Notes under the pieces: model-generated
Database searches by the model: none
Told to the model about the DNA's origin: nothing
Seen by the model: only the letters and a program-made list of their open reading frames with translations
Source: Pleurocapsa sp. MO_226.B13
GTDB taxonomy: Bacteria > Cyanobacteriota > Cyanobacteriia > Cyanobacteriales > Xenococcaceae
DNA length: 64,000 nucleotides
Direction of reading: 5' to 3'
NCBI GenBank assembly: GCA_030064795.1
Contig: JASJEI010000001.1
Span: 1 to 64,000 of the forward strand
Translations under genes and position numbers: made by a program
Shown: in pieces, positions 25,920 through 33,776 of the stretch
Layout: every line of letters begins with the position of its first letter
Position numbering within the stretch: the first letter of the stretch is position 1

Positions 25920-26729
25920 ATGAATCTACCTCCCGCACAAAAAGCGATCGCTAATTTAATAAATCTCGCAGAAAAAGGAGAAATCGATCCCTGGGATGTT
26001 CCTGTAATTACGATTGTCGATCGCTTTTTAGCCGAACTAGGGCTAACAGATGAAAGCGAATCGTGCCAAAAAGAGGCAGATTTACCTCTTTCTGGGCAAG
26101 CATTCCTCTGGGCCTCAATGTTAGTCTTGTTTAAGGCTGATAGCCTGCATTTACTCCAGGAAGAACTGCTGGAACTAGAAGAAGAAGAGGAATTTTTACC
26201 AGAAGCAGAATCGATCGCAACCGAAAGGCGATCGCTTCCAGCTAATTTAGAACAGCACATCCGTCGGCGTACTTCCCTAAAACCAGTCGGTAAACGGCGC
26301 GTAACTTTACAAGAATTAATCGAACAATTAGAACATATTGCAGCAGAAATCGAAGCAGCAGCCACCGAGACTTCTCCCCGTCGCTCCAAACGTTCTCGTA
26401 GTGCAGCAATTAAGGCGATCGCTCAACTAGCTCACAATGAAAACCTAACTGAATTAGCTGCTCAATTGGAAAGCTTTTTATATCTCAATTTAGCTCAATT
26501 AGCTTCAGACCGCGATTGTGTAGATTGGGAACAATTATTACAAAGATGGCATACTACTGAGACTGGTAAAGCTTCAAACCGAGATCGCCACGAGAATACA
26601 GATTTGGATCGAGCAGGAGTATTTTGGGCATTGCTATTACTTTCGGCTCAATCTAAAGTAGAATTGTTACAGGAAGAATTTTATCAAGATTTAAGTGTTC
26701 GTCCGCTTAATTCATGCATTGAAACTTAA
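25920..26729 (+). CDS. scpA: Segregation and condensation protein A (kleisin)
   Basis: ScpA is the kleisin that bridges the SMC heads in bacterial condensin and recruits ScpB. The N-terminal SMC-binding region is AIANLINLAEKGEIDPWDVPVITIVDRFLAEL, followed by FLWASMLVLFKADSLHLLQ. The central region is acidic (ELLELEEEEEFLP), and the C-terminal winged-helix part is AGVFWALLLLSAQSKVELLQEEFYQDL. The length of 269 residues fits. scpB and smc are not in the window. The opposite-strand Ser-rich frame is a shadow. Confidence 0.92.
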   Translation: MNLPPAQKAIANLINLAEKGEIDPWDVPVITIVDRFLAELGLTDESESCQKEADLPLSGQAFLWASMLVLFKADSLHLLQEELLELEEEEEFLPEAESIATERRSLPANLEQHIRRRTSLKPVGKRRVTLQELIEQLEHIAAEIEAAATETSPRRSKRSRSAAIKAIAQLAHNENLTELAAQLESFLYLNLAQLASDRDCVDWEQLLQRWHTTETGKASNRDRHENTDLDRAGVFWALLLLSAQSKVELLQEEFYQDLSVRPLNSCIET

Positions 26730-26803
26730 ATCTTCTGGAACTATTATTGATAGACTGGAATAGTTTAAATATTTACATTAAGTCTGGTTGAGGAGAAGCT
26801 TTC

Positions 26804-27967
26804 ATGAAAGCCATGATCTTGGCAGCAGGTAAAGGCACTCGCGTCCGTCCCATAACATATACAATTCCCAAGCCCCTAATTCCGATCCTACAAAAACCAG
26901 TTATGGAATTTCTGCTAGAACTTCTAAGACAACATGGTTTCGATCAGATCATGGTCAATGTGAGTCATCTCGCCCATGAAATAGAGGGATATTTTCGCGA
27001 TGGTCAGCGTTTTGGCGTTGATATTGGCTATTCTTTTGAAGGCAGTATTGTAGACGGAGAATTAGTCGGTGCAGCTTTGGGTTCGGCTGGAGGCTTAAGA
27101 AAGATTCAGGATTTCAATACCTTTTTTGACGAAACCTTCGTGGTTTTGTGCGGAGATGCCTTGATTGACTTGGATTTAACCGCAGCAGTAAAACATCATC
27201 AGGCTAAAGGTGCGATTGCCACAGTAGTCACCAAAAAAGTTCCGAAAGAAGATGTTCCCAGTTACGGTGTAGTTGTTACCGACGAAGAGGGCAGAATTAA
27301 ATCTTTTCAAGAAAAACCTTCTGTAGAAGAGGCTCTTAGCACCAATATTAATACGGGGATCTATATTTTTGAGCCAGAAATATTTGACTATATTCCACCC
27401 AATCAAGAATACGACATCGGCGGAGAACTATTTCCCAAACTAGTGGCAAAAGAAGCTCCTTTTTATGCGGTTGCTATGGACTTTGAATGGGTTGATATAG
27501 GTAAAGTACCCGATTATTGGCACGCGGTTCGTGGGGTGCTCACCAGAGAAATTAAAAATGTTAGTATCCCTGGAACAGAAGTTGCCCCTGGTATCTATAC
27601 AGGACTAAATGTTGCCGTTAATTGGGATAAGGTAGATATCACGGGGCCGGTTTATATCGGAGGCATGACTAAAATTGAAGACGGGGCAAAAATTATTGGC
27701 CCAGCGATGATCGGCCCCAATTGCTATATTTGTAGCGGTGCAACTGTAGATAATAGCGTCATCTTTGAATATTCTCGTCTGGGAGAAGGGATTCGCTTAG
27801 TTGATAAGCTAGTGTTTGGTCGTTACTGTGTTGATAAGACTGGTGCAGCGATCGATTTGCAAGCAGCAGCCTTGGATTGGTTGATTACTGATACTCGCAA
27901 CAATCCTTCCGAACAAGAACTGGACGAACACAAGGTCATTAAAGATTTCCTCAGAGAAGATAATTAG
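26804..27967 (+). CDS. Sugar-phosphate nucleotidyltransferase with left-handed beta-helix
   Basis: The 387-residue enzyme has the pyrophosphorylase signature MILAAGKGTRVRPITYTIPKPLIPI at residues 3-27, LCGDALIDLDL with the metal-binding Asp, and NTGIYIFEPEIF. After about residue 245 hexapeptide repeats follow (GPVYIGGMTKIEDGAKIIGP, then AMIGPNCYICSGATV), giving a beta-helix. This matches the cyanobacterial proteins annotated mannose-1-phosphate guanylyltransferase or glucose-1-phosphate transferase; the nucleotide and sugar cannot be decided from motifs. It probably supplies activated sugars for surface polysaccharides. Confidence 0.9.
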   Translation: MKAMILAAGKGTRVRPITYTIPKPLIPILQKPVMEFLLELLRQHGFDQIMVNVSHLAHEIEGYFRDGQRFGVDIGYSFEGSIVDGELVGAALGSAGGLRKIQDFNTFFDETFVVLCGDALIDLDLTAAVKHHQAKGAIATVVTKKVPKEDVPSYGVVVTDEEGRIKSFQEKPSVEEALSTNINTGIYIFEPEIFDYIPPNQEYDIGGELFPKLVAKEAPFYAVAMDFEWVDIGKVPDYWHAVRGVLTREIKNVSIPGTEVAPGIYTGLNVAVNWDKVDITGPVYIGGMTKIEDGAKIIGPAMIGPNCYICSGATVDNSVIFEYSRLGEGIRLVDKLVFGRYCVDKTGAAIDLQAAALDWLITDTRNNPSEQELDEHKVIKDFLREDN

Positions 27968-27977
27968 AACAATTTTG

Positions 27978-28002
27978 AGCGTTCTCTATTTTGGGGAACG
28001 CT
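27978..28002 (+). terminator. Hairpin after the nucleotidyltransferase gene
   Basis: The stem AGCGTTCTC/GGGAACGCT (9 pairs, one G-T) with a seven-base loop begins 10 bases after the stop codon. It lacks a clear T tail, so it may be a weak terminator or an mRNA-stabilising stem. Confidence 0.45.
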
Positions 28003-28050
28003 ATTGACATAGATTGATTTGTTTTTTCTACAATTTTTGACTTTTGTTGA

Positions 28051-28056
28051 TATAAT
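28051..28056 (+). promoter_or_regulatory. -10 box upstream of tRNA-Val
   Basis: A perfect TATAAT lies 13 bases before the tRNA 5' end. No -35 hexamer at the usual spacing was identified, so this is a tentative promoter. Confidence 0.4.
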
Positions 28057-28069
28057 AAATAGGCACTGA

Positions 28070-28143
28070 TGGGCTATAACTCAGTTGGTTAGAGTGTCAC
28101 ATTGACATTGTGGAAGTCGGCGGTTCGAGTCCGCCTAGCCCAA
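28070..28143 (+). tRNA. tRNA-Val (GAC anticodon)
   Basis: A complete 74-base cloverleaf can be folded by eye. The acceptor stem is TGGGCTA/TAGCCCA, the D stem ACTC/GAGT, the anticodon stem TCACA/TGTGG with loop TTGACAT (anticodon GAC), and the T arm GGCGG-TTCGAGT-CCGCC. The discriminator base is A, and CCA is not fully encoded. GAC reads GUC and GUU valine codons. A TATAAT stands shortly upstream. Confidence 0.95.
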
Positions 28144-28673
28144 CTTCGCTCTCGCTCAATCTCTGCGGTACTTTCACCACCAACTCTCACTTCTCAATGT
28201 GACATTTTTGCTCAAATCTTACTAACTTTCGACTATGGAGCAGGGGTAAAAACGACTGCAAGGGGTACATAAGTACCCTCATTATTTAAACGCTTGAATA
28301 AAAATCTGAAAAAATAAACAGCACTTTTACTATCTTTAGTGCTTTTTGTGAAATAGGCAGATTACTCTGAAATTAAGGTTAGTAACTAACTAGAGCCATA
28401 ACTGTTGGTACTGCCATTTTAAGCCTTGTGGAGTTACAAGCTGTCTACTTAACTAGTTATTGGGGTTGATAAGTCTGCGTATCTAGAAATTGTCCAGGAC
28501 TGTACTGGACGTTTACAGGATGCATCTAGTTGAGTTTTCCTAAAGTTCTGTTGATGATGTAGAAACCTAGAGGTTTATGTCCTTTCACATTCAGAATCGA
28601 TACCGAGGGGTCATTAATTGTCAAAGGGGAAAACAGAAGATTTTTAAAGGTTGATTAATGAGAATAAAATAAT
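28144..28673. other. Gene-free stretch after tRNA-Val with two hairpins
   Basis: No gene was found in these 530 bases. A perfect stem GGGTAC/GTACCC lies at 28263-28278, and AGCACT/AGTGCT followed by TTTTT lies at 28320-28347 and may be a terminator. The region 3' of a tRNA is a common integration site, but I saw no integrase gene or repeat of the tRNA end. Confidence 0.5.
28320..28347 (+). terminator. Possible terminator downstream of tRNA-Val
   Basis: A six-base stem AGCACT/AGTGCT with a 12-base AT-rich loop is followed by TTTT. The stem is short and lies 176 bases from the tRNA end, so the call is tentative. Confidence 0.4.
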
Positions 28674-29126
28674 ATGCGTGTTGTCGTCCAGCGAGTAAAA
28701 TCTTCTTCCGTCATAGTACAAGGTCAAGTGATAGAAAGTATCGGTTATGGCTTAAATTTGCTAGTTGGCATTTCTGCTACAGATACAGAAGCCGAACTCG
28801 ACTGGATGACTCGCAAATGTTTAGATTTACGTTTATTTCGCGATCGCCAAACCAACAAAGCCTGGGATAAGTCGGTAATCGATATCCAGGGAGAAATTTT
28901 AGTAGTCAGCCAGTTTACCCTTTATGGAGACTGTCGTAAGGGACGTCGTCCTTCCTTCAGTGATTCTGCTGCTCCCGATCTAGCCGAACCTCTTTACGAA
29001 CTTTTCGTTACTAAACTGAAACAAAGCGGTTTAACTGTTGTTACAGGTAAATTTGGGGCGATGATGGAGGTTAAAATCGATAATGATGGCCCAGTAACTC
29101 TAATTTTAGAAAGAGAAAAATCATAA
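28674..29126 (+). CDS. dtd: D-aminoacyl-tRNA deacylase
   Basis: DTD hydrolyses D-aminoacyl-tRNAs and mischarged glycyl-tRNA, removing D-amino acids from translation. The 150-residue length is standard. It has the two diagnostic motifs: [17 protein letters not shown] and [10 protein letters not shown] (the Gly-cisPro in GPVT). The start [13 protein letters not shown] is typical. The insertion sequence begins 50 bases after the stop. Confidence 0.96.
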   Translation: MRVVVQRVKSSSVIVQGQVIESIGYGLNLLVGISATDTEAELDWMTRKCLDLRLFRDRQTNKAWDKSVIDIQGEILVVSQFTLYGDCRKGRRPSFSDSAAPDLAEPLYELFVTKLKQSGLTVVTGKFGAMMEVKIDNDGPVTLILEREKS

Positions 29127-29141
29127 TCACTCCTACATATA

Positions 29142-29176
29142 TGGCGATCGCCATTACCAAATTAAGCCAAAAAAAA
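29142..29176. repeat. 35-base dispersed repeat at the insertion-sequence target
   Basis: Matches 6154-6188 in 34 of 35 positions (starts TGGCGATCGCCATTACCAAA and ends in eight A). The insertion sequence landed exactly in its terminal A run. Both copies have a HIP1 palindrome at the left end. Confidence 0.75.
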
Positions 29177-29782
29177 CTAGGGTGGCAAAATAGACTGGAT
29201 TAACTTCGTTTCCAGTTCAGCCAAATAAGTCTCAGTTTGTCGGCGAAAGCGACGTTGTTGAAGACGATTGTGCCGAAGTTGCTTGATCTGGTCACGCTTC
29301 TGTCGCCAAGCTGACAAGTCAAGGAGTACTAAATCGGTTGCTGTGAAAGTTTTAATCGAAGTTGCGATCGCTGCTATTAACTGACAAGAGCCACGGACTA
29401 GAAGAGAAGCTGGGGCTTTCTTTTGACCAGTACATCGTCGTTGATGGTGGCGAAAAGAACCAAATACGTGCTCCAAATCATTATTTGTTCTGGGGAGACC
29501 GTCAACCGAATAGCAATGAAATAGACCAGACCAATAACTGCGAGTGATCTTGAGAAAGTGTTCAATGCCTTCGGAGAGGGAAGCAACTTTCCTCTTGTCA
29601 GCGGACATAGATGCCATCAAATCTTGAAAGCTTTTTTCCACCTGGGACTGGGGCAGTTCTGCCTCATTTTCTAAAATCTGTGCTGCTTGATGAATCCATT
29701 GATAAGATACCTTCAATTCAGGCCAAGCATCAGCAGTTTTCTGTAGTGCTCGACCTAAAATTCCTTTCAATTTGACCAACAA
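29177..29782 (-). CDS. Transposase, C-terminal part (second frame)
   Basis: This frame encodes about 200 residues of the transposase C-terminus: WSGLFHCYSVDGLPRTNNDL, then EHVFGSFRHHQRRCTGQK, and a basic tail. The Asn-Asn-Asp-Leu-Glu run resembles the region around the third catalytic acidic residue (Glu) in DDE transposases, in which case this half supplies it. There is no good start of its own. It joins the upstream frame near the A6G4 run at about 29797-29806, read one base back. Confidence 0.7.
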   Translation of the reverse strand: MLVKLKGILGRALQKTADAWPELKVSYQWIHQAAQILENEAELPQSQVEKSFQDLMASMSADKRKVASLSEGIEHFLKITRSYWSGLFHCYSVDGLPRTNNDLEHVFGSFRHHQRRCTGQKKAPASLLVRGSCQLIAAIATSIKTFTATDLVLLDLSAWRQKRDQIKQLRHNRLQQRRFRRQTETYLAELETKLIQSILPP

Positions 29783-30775
29783 GGCAGGAAGTCGCCCCTT
29801 TTTTCAACTCGTTCAAGACTGGAATGGAGTTGGGTTAACCGTTCATGGAGTTTTAAGCCTGGAGTGTCTAAAGGCGGATGTCCATCATCGGTCAGGGAAC
29901 TGCGTACCGCCAAGCAATATCCGTGGATGACCTCAGAGATAGGTCCTTCTTGCTCAGCGACTTCTCGCTCCAGGGGGCGTACACCTCGTACCAACTTTTT
30001 TAGTTCCTTCTTGGCGTGGCGGTCAGCTTCAAACAGGGGTCTGGTAGCTTCTCGTAAGTAATGGAAATGGCATAGCCCATGAGGGACTTCAGGCAAGGCA
30101 GCAGCGACGGCATTGCGGATGGAATGTTGTCCATCACTGACCACTCCAGCTATGGGGACAGGTAAAGCTTCTGTAACTTCAGTAAGCAGGGCTTCTAAGT
30201 CTTGTCCCCGACTGGACAAGAGCGTTCGAGCTAACAAGATTTCCCCAGACAGACAATCACGGATGACCCACAAGACCTCATGCCCTACCTCTGGTTGCAG
30301 CCCATCGAGAGCCAGAATGACTCGTTTTTGTGACCCGATAACTTTTCTCAGTCTCTGATTATCAGTTAGGGATACCGCCAACAATTCATCATAACGTTCT
30401 AAAATATTACTAACACTTCGTTGTGCAATGGCAATCCCCCGTTCTCTTAAGGTCCTATGGATTTGGGGGACACTGCGATGTTCTTGATATCTTAGGGCTC
30501 CACAATAAGCAATCAAGTCTAATCCGAATTCGTGAACTGGTAAAGCCCATCCCCCTTCGCTCTCGGGTCGATAGACTTGATGGTAACGTTCACAATCCCG
30601 ATTGGGGCACCGTCTTACCTTGAGGGTTAATCGAACAACTCCTTCTAAAGTTCTGATGGTTCTAAAGTTGTCGTAGTCACTCCACATCTTCTGACCACAA
30701 CTGGGACAGTTTTGATGGATACATTCGAGGACTACTTCCCGATTGGCTCGGGGCACAGAAGTTTTTCTCGCCATT
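29767..30775 (-). CDS. Transposase, N-terminal part (first frame)
   Basis: The start is taken as the ATG near 30775 (MARKTSVPRANREVV); the open frame continues past the inverted repeat but those codons lie outside the element. A zinc-ribbon-like start (CPSCGQKM, then CPNRDCERYH) is followed by a helix-turn-helix-like region and the catalytic core: VILALDGLQPEVGHEVLWVI with the first Asp, and AGVVSDGQHSIRNAV with the second Asp, then GLCHFHYLREA. The frame leaves homology after GDFLPCWSN, where the second frame takes over. Either a frameshift mutation or expression by slippage on A6G4 is possible. Confidence 0.75.
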
Positions 30776-30868
30776 GATGTTCTTGAGCTGTCCTTAGTTT
30801 CGCTTCTTTTAGCATACTGAACATTTCGTCTTAACTCCAGTCTATTTTGCCACCCTAGAAAAAAATTG

Positions 30869-31459
30869 ATGAAATGGCTCAATGAACCTCCTAATTGGAA
30901 TATTCAAAATAACATAATTGAAGTTACCTCAACTCAAAATACAGATTTTTGGCGTAAGACTTGCTATGGATACATTAGAGATAGTGGGCATTTTTACTAT
31001 CAAAAGTTAACAGGTGACTTTATAGCGGAAGTAAAAGTTAGCGGTAAATACCAAGATTTATACGACCAAGCGGGGTTAATGGTACGTTTGGATGAAGTAA
31101 ATTGGCTCAAATGCGGTATTGAATTAGTTGAGGGAATGCAGCAAATCAGTGCTGTAGTTACTCGCGATTACTCTGATTGGTCTATCGTGCCAATGCCAAA
31201 CAATCCTGCTGCGATTTGGATGCGGATAACTCGTAGAGGTTCGGCGATAGAAATATATTACTCTCTAGACCGCCAGCAATACACCATGCTGAGAATGGCT
31301 TATTTGACTTTAGCTGAAACAGTGGATGTGGGAATAATGTGTGCCTCGCCAGAGGGAAAAGGCTTTGTAACTGTCTTTAAAGAATTTAGTATTCAATCTT
31401 GCTCACAGCTGAAATCAAATTCAAATTTAAGCAACATAGTTGAGGTATCTCATGAATAA
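30869..31459 (+). CDS. DUF1349 domain protein (concanavalin A-like fold)
   Basis: The 196-residue protein begins MKWLNEPPNWNIQ, then TDFWRKTCYGYIRDSGHFYY, GDFIAEVKVSGKY and YDQAGLMVRLDEVNWLKCGIELVEG, all typical of DUF1349, a lectin-like beta sandwich named after yeast Ree1. Its biochemical role is unknown. The ATG at 30869 lies only 11 bases from the insertion sequence, so the native promoter has been displaced and expression may now depend on the element. The stop overlaps the start of the DJ-1/PfpI gene by 8 bases. Confidence 0.85.
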   Translation: MKWLNEPPNWNIQNNIIEVTSTQNTDFWRKTCYGYIRDSGHFYYQKLTGDFIAEVKVSGKYQDLYDQAGLMVRLDEVNWLKCGIELVEGMQQISAVVTRDYSDWSIVPMPNNPAAIWMRITRRGSAIEIYYSLDRQQYTMLRMAYLTLAETVDVGIMCASPEGKGFVTVFKEFSIQSCSQLKSNSNLSNIVEVSHE

Positions 31460-32054
31460 ACGTAATCTAGCAATTCTAATTTTTGATGATGTAGAAGTTC
31501 TGGATTTCGCTGGACCATTTGAAGTTTTTGCCGTAACTTCTGAGTTGAACAATTACGCACCATTTAACGTTTTCTTGGTAGCAGAAACCCAAAGAACATA
31601 TAAAGCAGTCAATGGCTTACAAGTAGTTCCTGACTATGAAATTTCCAACTGTCCCAATCCAGATATTTTAGTCGTACCTGGGGGTGTAGGTACTCGCACT
31701 CAAATGAATAACCAGAAGCTAATTACTTGGATTCAGAAAGTTTCCGAGCAAGCAGAACTAGTCATGTCAGTTTGTACTGGTGCGCGTCTTCTTGCCAAGG
31801 CTGGATTACTAGATGGTTTGGAAATAACTACCCACCATGAAACATACGATGAGCTACGTCAATTAGTCCCTACTGCGATCGTTAACGAACGAAAACGCTA
31901 TATCGATCGAGGTAAAATTCTGACCACGGGCGGGATATCGGCTGGTATTGATGGCTCTTTATATGTTGTAGATAAACTTTTAGGTCGAGAAATCGCCAGA
32001 AAAACAGCAATTTATATGGAATACGATTGGCAACTAGAAACTGTAATAAATTAA
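31452..32054 (+). CDS. DJ-1/PfpI family protein
   Basis: This class I glutamine amidotransferase-like protein of 200 residues has ILIFDDVEVLDFAGPFEVFA (with the conserved acidic residue near the Cys), PDILVVPGGVGTR and the nucleophile elbow MSVCTGARLLAKAGLLDG. Family members include isocyanide hydratases, glyoxalase III-like enzymes and the sensing domains of AraC regulators; no DNA-binding domain is present here. The ATG at 31452 overlaps the upstream stop (ATGAATAA), which indicates translational coupling with the DUF1349 gene. Confidence 0.9.
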   Translation: MNKRNLAILIFDDVEVLDFAGPFEVFAVTSELNNYAPFNVFLVAETQRTYKAVNGLQVVPDYEISNCPNPDILVVPGGVGTRTQMNNQKLITWIQKVSEQAELVMSVCTGARLLAKAGLLDGLEITTHHETYDELRQLVPTAIVNERKRYIDRGKILTTGGISAGIDGSLYVVDKLLGREIARKTAIYMEYDWQLETVIN

Positions 32055-32110
32055 GCCAGCACCAATCTTATAGATCGTAGTTGCTGTATTTGCCAAATGA
32101 GGAGCGTGTT

Positions 32111-32527
32111 GTGAAGAAATACTATCTTAATCCCGGGACTTTGCCAGATTGGAGTAACTATTTCTCCCAAGTAGCTGTAATTGAAAAAAATGGAATCAAA
32201 ACTATCTATGTAGCTGGACAAGTTGGAGTAGATCGCGACAAGAATTTAGTTGGTAATGGTAAACTGCAAGCTCAACTGAAACAAACCTTCAGTAATCTTC
32301 AAACTGCCTTGACAAGCGTTGAGGCGACCATGGCAAATGTTGTCAAAATGAATATCTACGTGGTGAATTATCAGCCCTCAGATGCAGAAGCGATCGAAAA
32401 AGCCATACGACAGCACTTTAAGATGGGTCAACTTCCAGCAATGTCTTTAATTGGCGTACAAGCCCTAGCAGAAGAGAGATTTCTGGTGGAGGTCGATGCT
32501 GAAGCTGTAGTGGATAGCAATGAATAA
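32111..32527 (+). CDS. RidA-family protein
   Basis: RidA proteins deaminate reactive enamine or imine intermediates such as 2-aminoacrylate. Features seen are KTIYVAGQVGVDRDKNLVG, LKQTFSNLQTALTSVEATMANVVKMNIYVVN and the C-terminal LPAMSLIGVQALAEERFLVEVDAEAV. The usual catalytic Arg region (RxxVEVE) appears as ERFLVEVDA, so the Arg seems retained. The GTG at 32111 is preferred because AGGAG stands 7 bases before it; a longer frame begins at 32081. It lies in the same direction as the DJ-1 gene, 56 bases away. Confidence 0.88.
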   Translation: MKKYYLNPGTLPDWSNYFSQVAVIEKNGIKTIYVAGQVGVDRDKNLVGNGKLQAQLKQTFSNLQTALTSVEATMANVVKMNIYVVNYQPSDAEAIEKAIRQHFKMGQLPAMSLIGVQALAEERFLVEVDAEAVVDSNE

Positions 32528-32620
32528 ATTTAAGAAGTCTGAAAATGTCTGAGTTTGGGATAACAGACTAACAAAAACGTGGCATCGCGATCGAGTTTTT
32601 AACTATCAAAAGGAGAGACA

Positions 32621-33217
32621 ATGAAAATATACGGCGATCTTCAATCGGGTAATTGTTATAAGGTTAAGCTGTTATGTGCTTTGTTAGATATCGAGCATGA
32701 CTGGATAGAAGTTGATATCTTAGCAGGTGACACTGATAAGCCTGAATTTTTAGAGAAAAATCCTAATGGAAAAATTCCTTTATTAGAATTATCTGATGGT
32801 CGATACCTTTCTGAGTCCAATGCGATTATCAATTTTTTGGCTGCTGGTAGCGATCTTTTACCTCAAAACGTTTTCGAGTTAGCTAAAGTTCAACAGTGGC
32901 AGTTCTTTGAGCAGTACAGTCACGAACCCTACATCGCAGTTGCTCGATTTATTGCCAAATATTTAGGCTTGCCCGAAGAACGCAAAGCAGAATACGAATC
33001 TAAGCAAGCTGGGGGCTATAAAGCACTGAATGTCATGGAAAAACAGCTTAAAAAATCTAGGTACTTAACGGGGGATAATTTAACCACTGCTGATATTTCC
33101 TTATATGGCTATACCCATGTTGCAGGAGAAGGTGGTTTTGACCTGACCAAATACCCAGCAATTCAATCATGGCTCGACAGGATTGCTTCAAAACCGAAAT
33201 ATATAGGCATGAACTAA
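32621..33217 (+). CDS. Glutathione S-transferase
   Basis: The 198-residue protein has an N-terminal thioredoxin-like domain (MKIYGDLQSGNCYKVKLLCAL, then NPNGKIPLLEL and the glutathione gamma-glutamyl contact ESNAIINFLA) and an all-helical C-terminal domain with TGDNLTTADISLYGYTHVA. The Ser in SGNCYK is at the place of the catalytic residue of theta-type enzymes. It should conjugate or reduce electrophiles with glutathione in the cytoplasm. A good AGGAGAG ribosome site precedes it. Confidence 0.93.
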   Translation: MKIYGDLQSGNCYKVKLLCALLDIEHDWIEVDILAGDTDKPEFLEKNPNGKIPLLELSDGRYLSESNAIINFLAAGSDLLPQNVFELAKVQQWQFFEQYSHEPYIAVARFIAKYLGLPEERKAEYESKQAGGYKALNVMEKQLKKSRYLTGDNLTTADISLYGYTHVAGEGGFDLTKYPAIQSWLDRIASKPKYIGMN

Positions 33218-33269
33218 TTGGCATTTATCCAACGGTCATTTCAAACTAAGACATTACTCAGGTATTAAT

Positions 33270-33776
33270 ATGGACGAGGTACTTACGAGAGAGCGCGAAA
33301 GTTCCCTAAAAATAACTAAGGCATTCTGTGTGGGACAGGCAAAATCTGCCACAGGATCGCTTTATTCCTTGTTAGCACGCTCCTATCGTGCTGCTCACGA
33401 ACCCGAGCGCGCCGAAACCTTTAAGATGATTCTGCGGCAGTCCGAGGGAGAAATTGACACTGATTCATTTGATGACTATCTTCGTCAGCGCGATCGCCGA
33501 CTGAACCTGGAATACGATATTGCCTGGGCATATCAATTTATCATCGATCGCTTACTAACAGTTTTCCTTGAAGCTAAATTTATCGTTCTGATCCGAGATC
33601 CCTACACCTGGCTGCAATCTACAGTGGGGCATCTAATTAGTCGTCAACTTCCACCCGAAGTACCTCCGTTTTTGGACTGGTGGTTTAAACCCGAACAGTA
33701 CCCCCATACCAGTCTCGATCGCGCATTAGAAGCCCAGGGCGTTTATTCGATCGCCGCTTTTGTATTATTTTATTAA
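33270..33776 (+). pseudogene. Sulfotransferase-like protein, C-terminally truncated
   Basis: The first 168 residues of a P-loop sulfotransferase-like protein are present: FCVGQAKSATGSLYSLLARS is the 5'-phosphosulfate-binding loop (normally PKxGTT-like) and KFIVLIRDPYTWLQSTVGHL the 3'-phosphate-binding strand. Homology reaches QGVYSIAAFVLFY, where members continue with a Trp and about 100 further residues, but here a stop follows at 33774-33776. The end overlaps the stop of the convergent FAD oxidoreductase gene by 12 bases, so a deletion probably joined the two. The PAPS core is present but the fold is incomplete. Confidence 0.6.

Larger units (their letters stand above)
29177..30858 (-). mobile_element. 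Insertion sequence with terminal inverted repeats and A-run target duplication
   Basis: The ends are CTAGGGTGGCAAAATAGACT... on the left and the exact reverse complement on the right, matching over at least 23 bases. The flanks are runs of eight A on the left and seven A on the right, consistent with a target duplication of seven or eight A. The 1682-base element carries one transposase split between two frames on the minus strand. It lies between dtd and the DUF1349 gene. The family was not identified with confidence. Near-perfect ends and clear flanking duplication point to a recent insertion. Confidence 0.9.

Noticed and set aside
25889..26389. 166-codon Ser-rich minus-strand frame over scpA
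   Set aside because: The Ser run is the antisense of the acidic Glu run of ScpA; no independent start or motifs.
28037..28042. TTGACT as -35 box for tRNA-Val
   Set aside because: Only 8 bases separate it from TATAAT, far from the usual 16-18.
28144..28673. Genomic island integrated at tRNA-Val
   Set aside because: No integrase, no repeat of the tRNA 3' end, and housekeeping dtd follows directly.
29797..29806. Programmed -1 ribosomal frameshift at a classic heptamer in the transposase
   Set aside because: In the zero frame the run reads A-AAA-AGG rather than A-AAA-AAG, so simple tandem slippage is not supported; transcriptional slippage or mutation remain.
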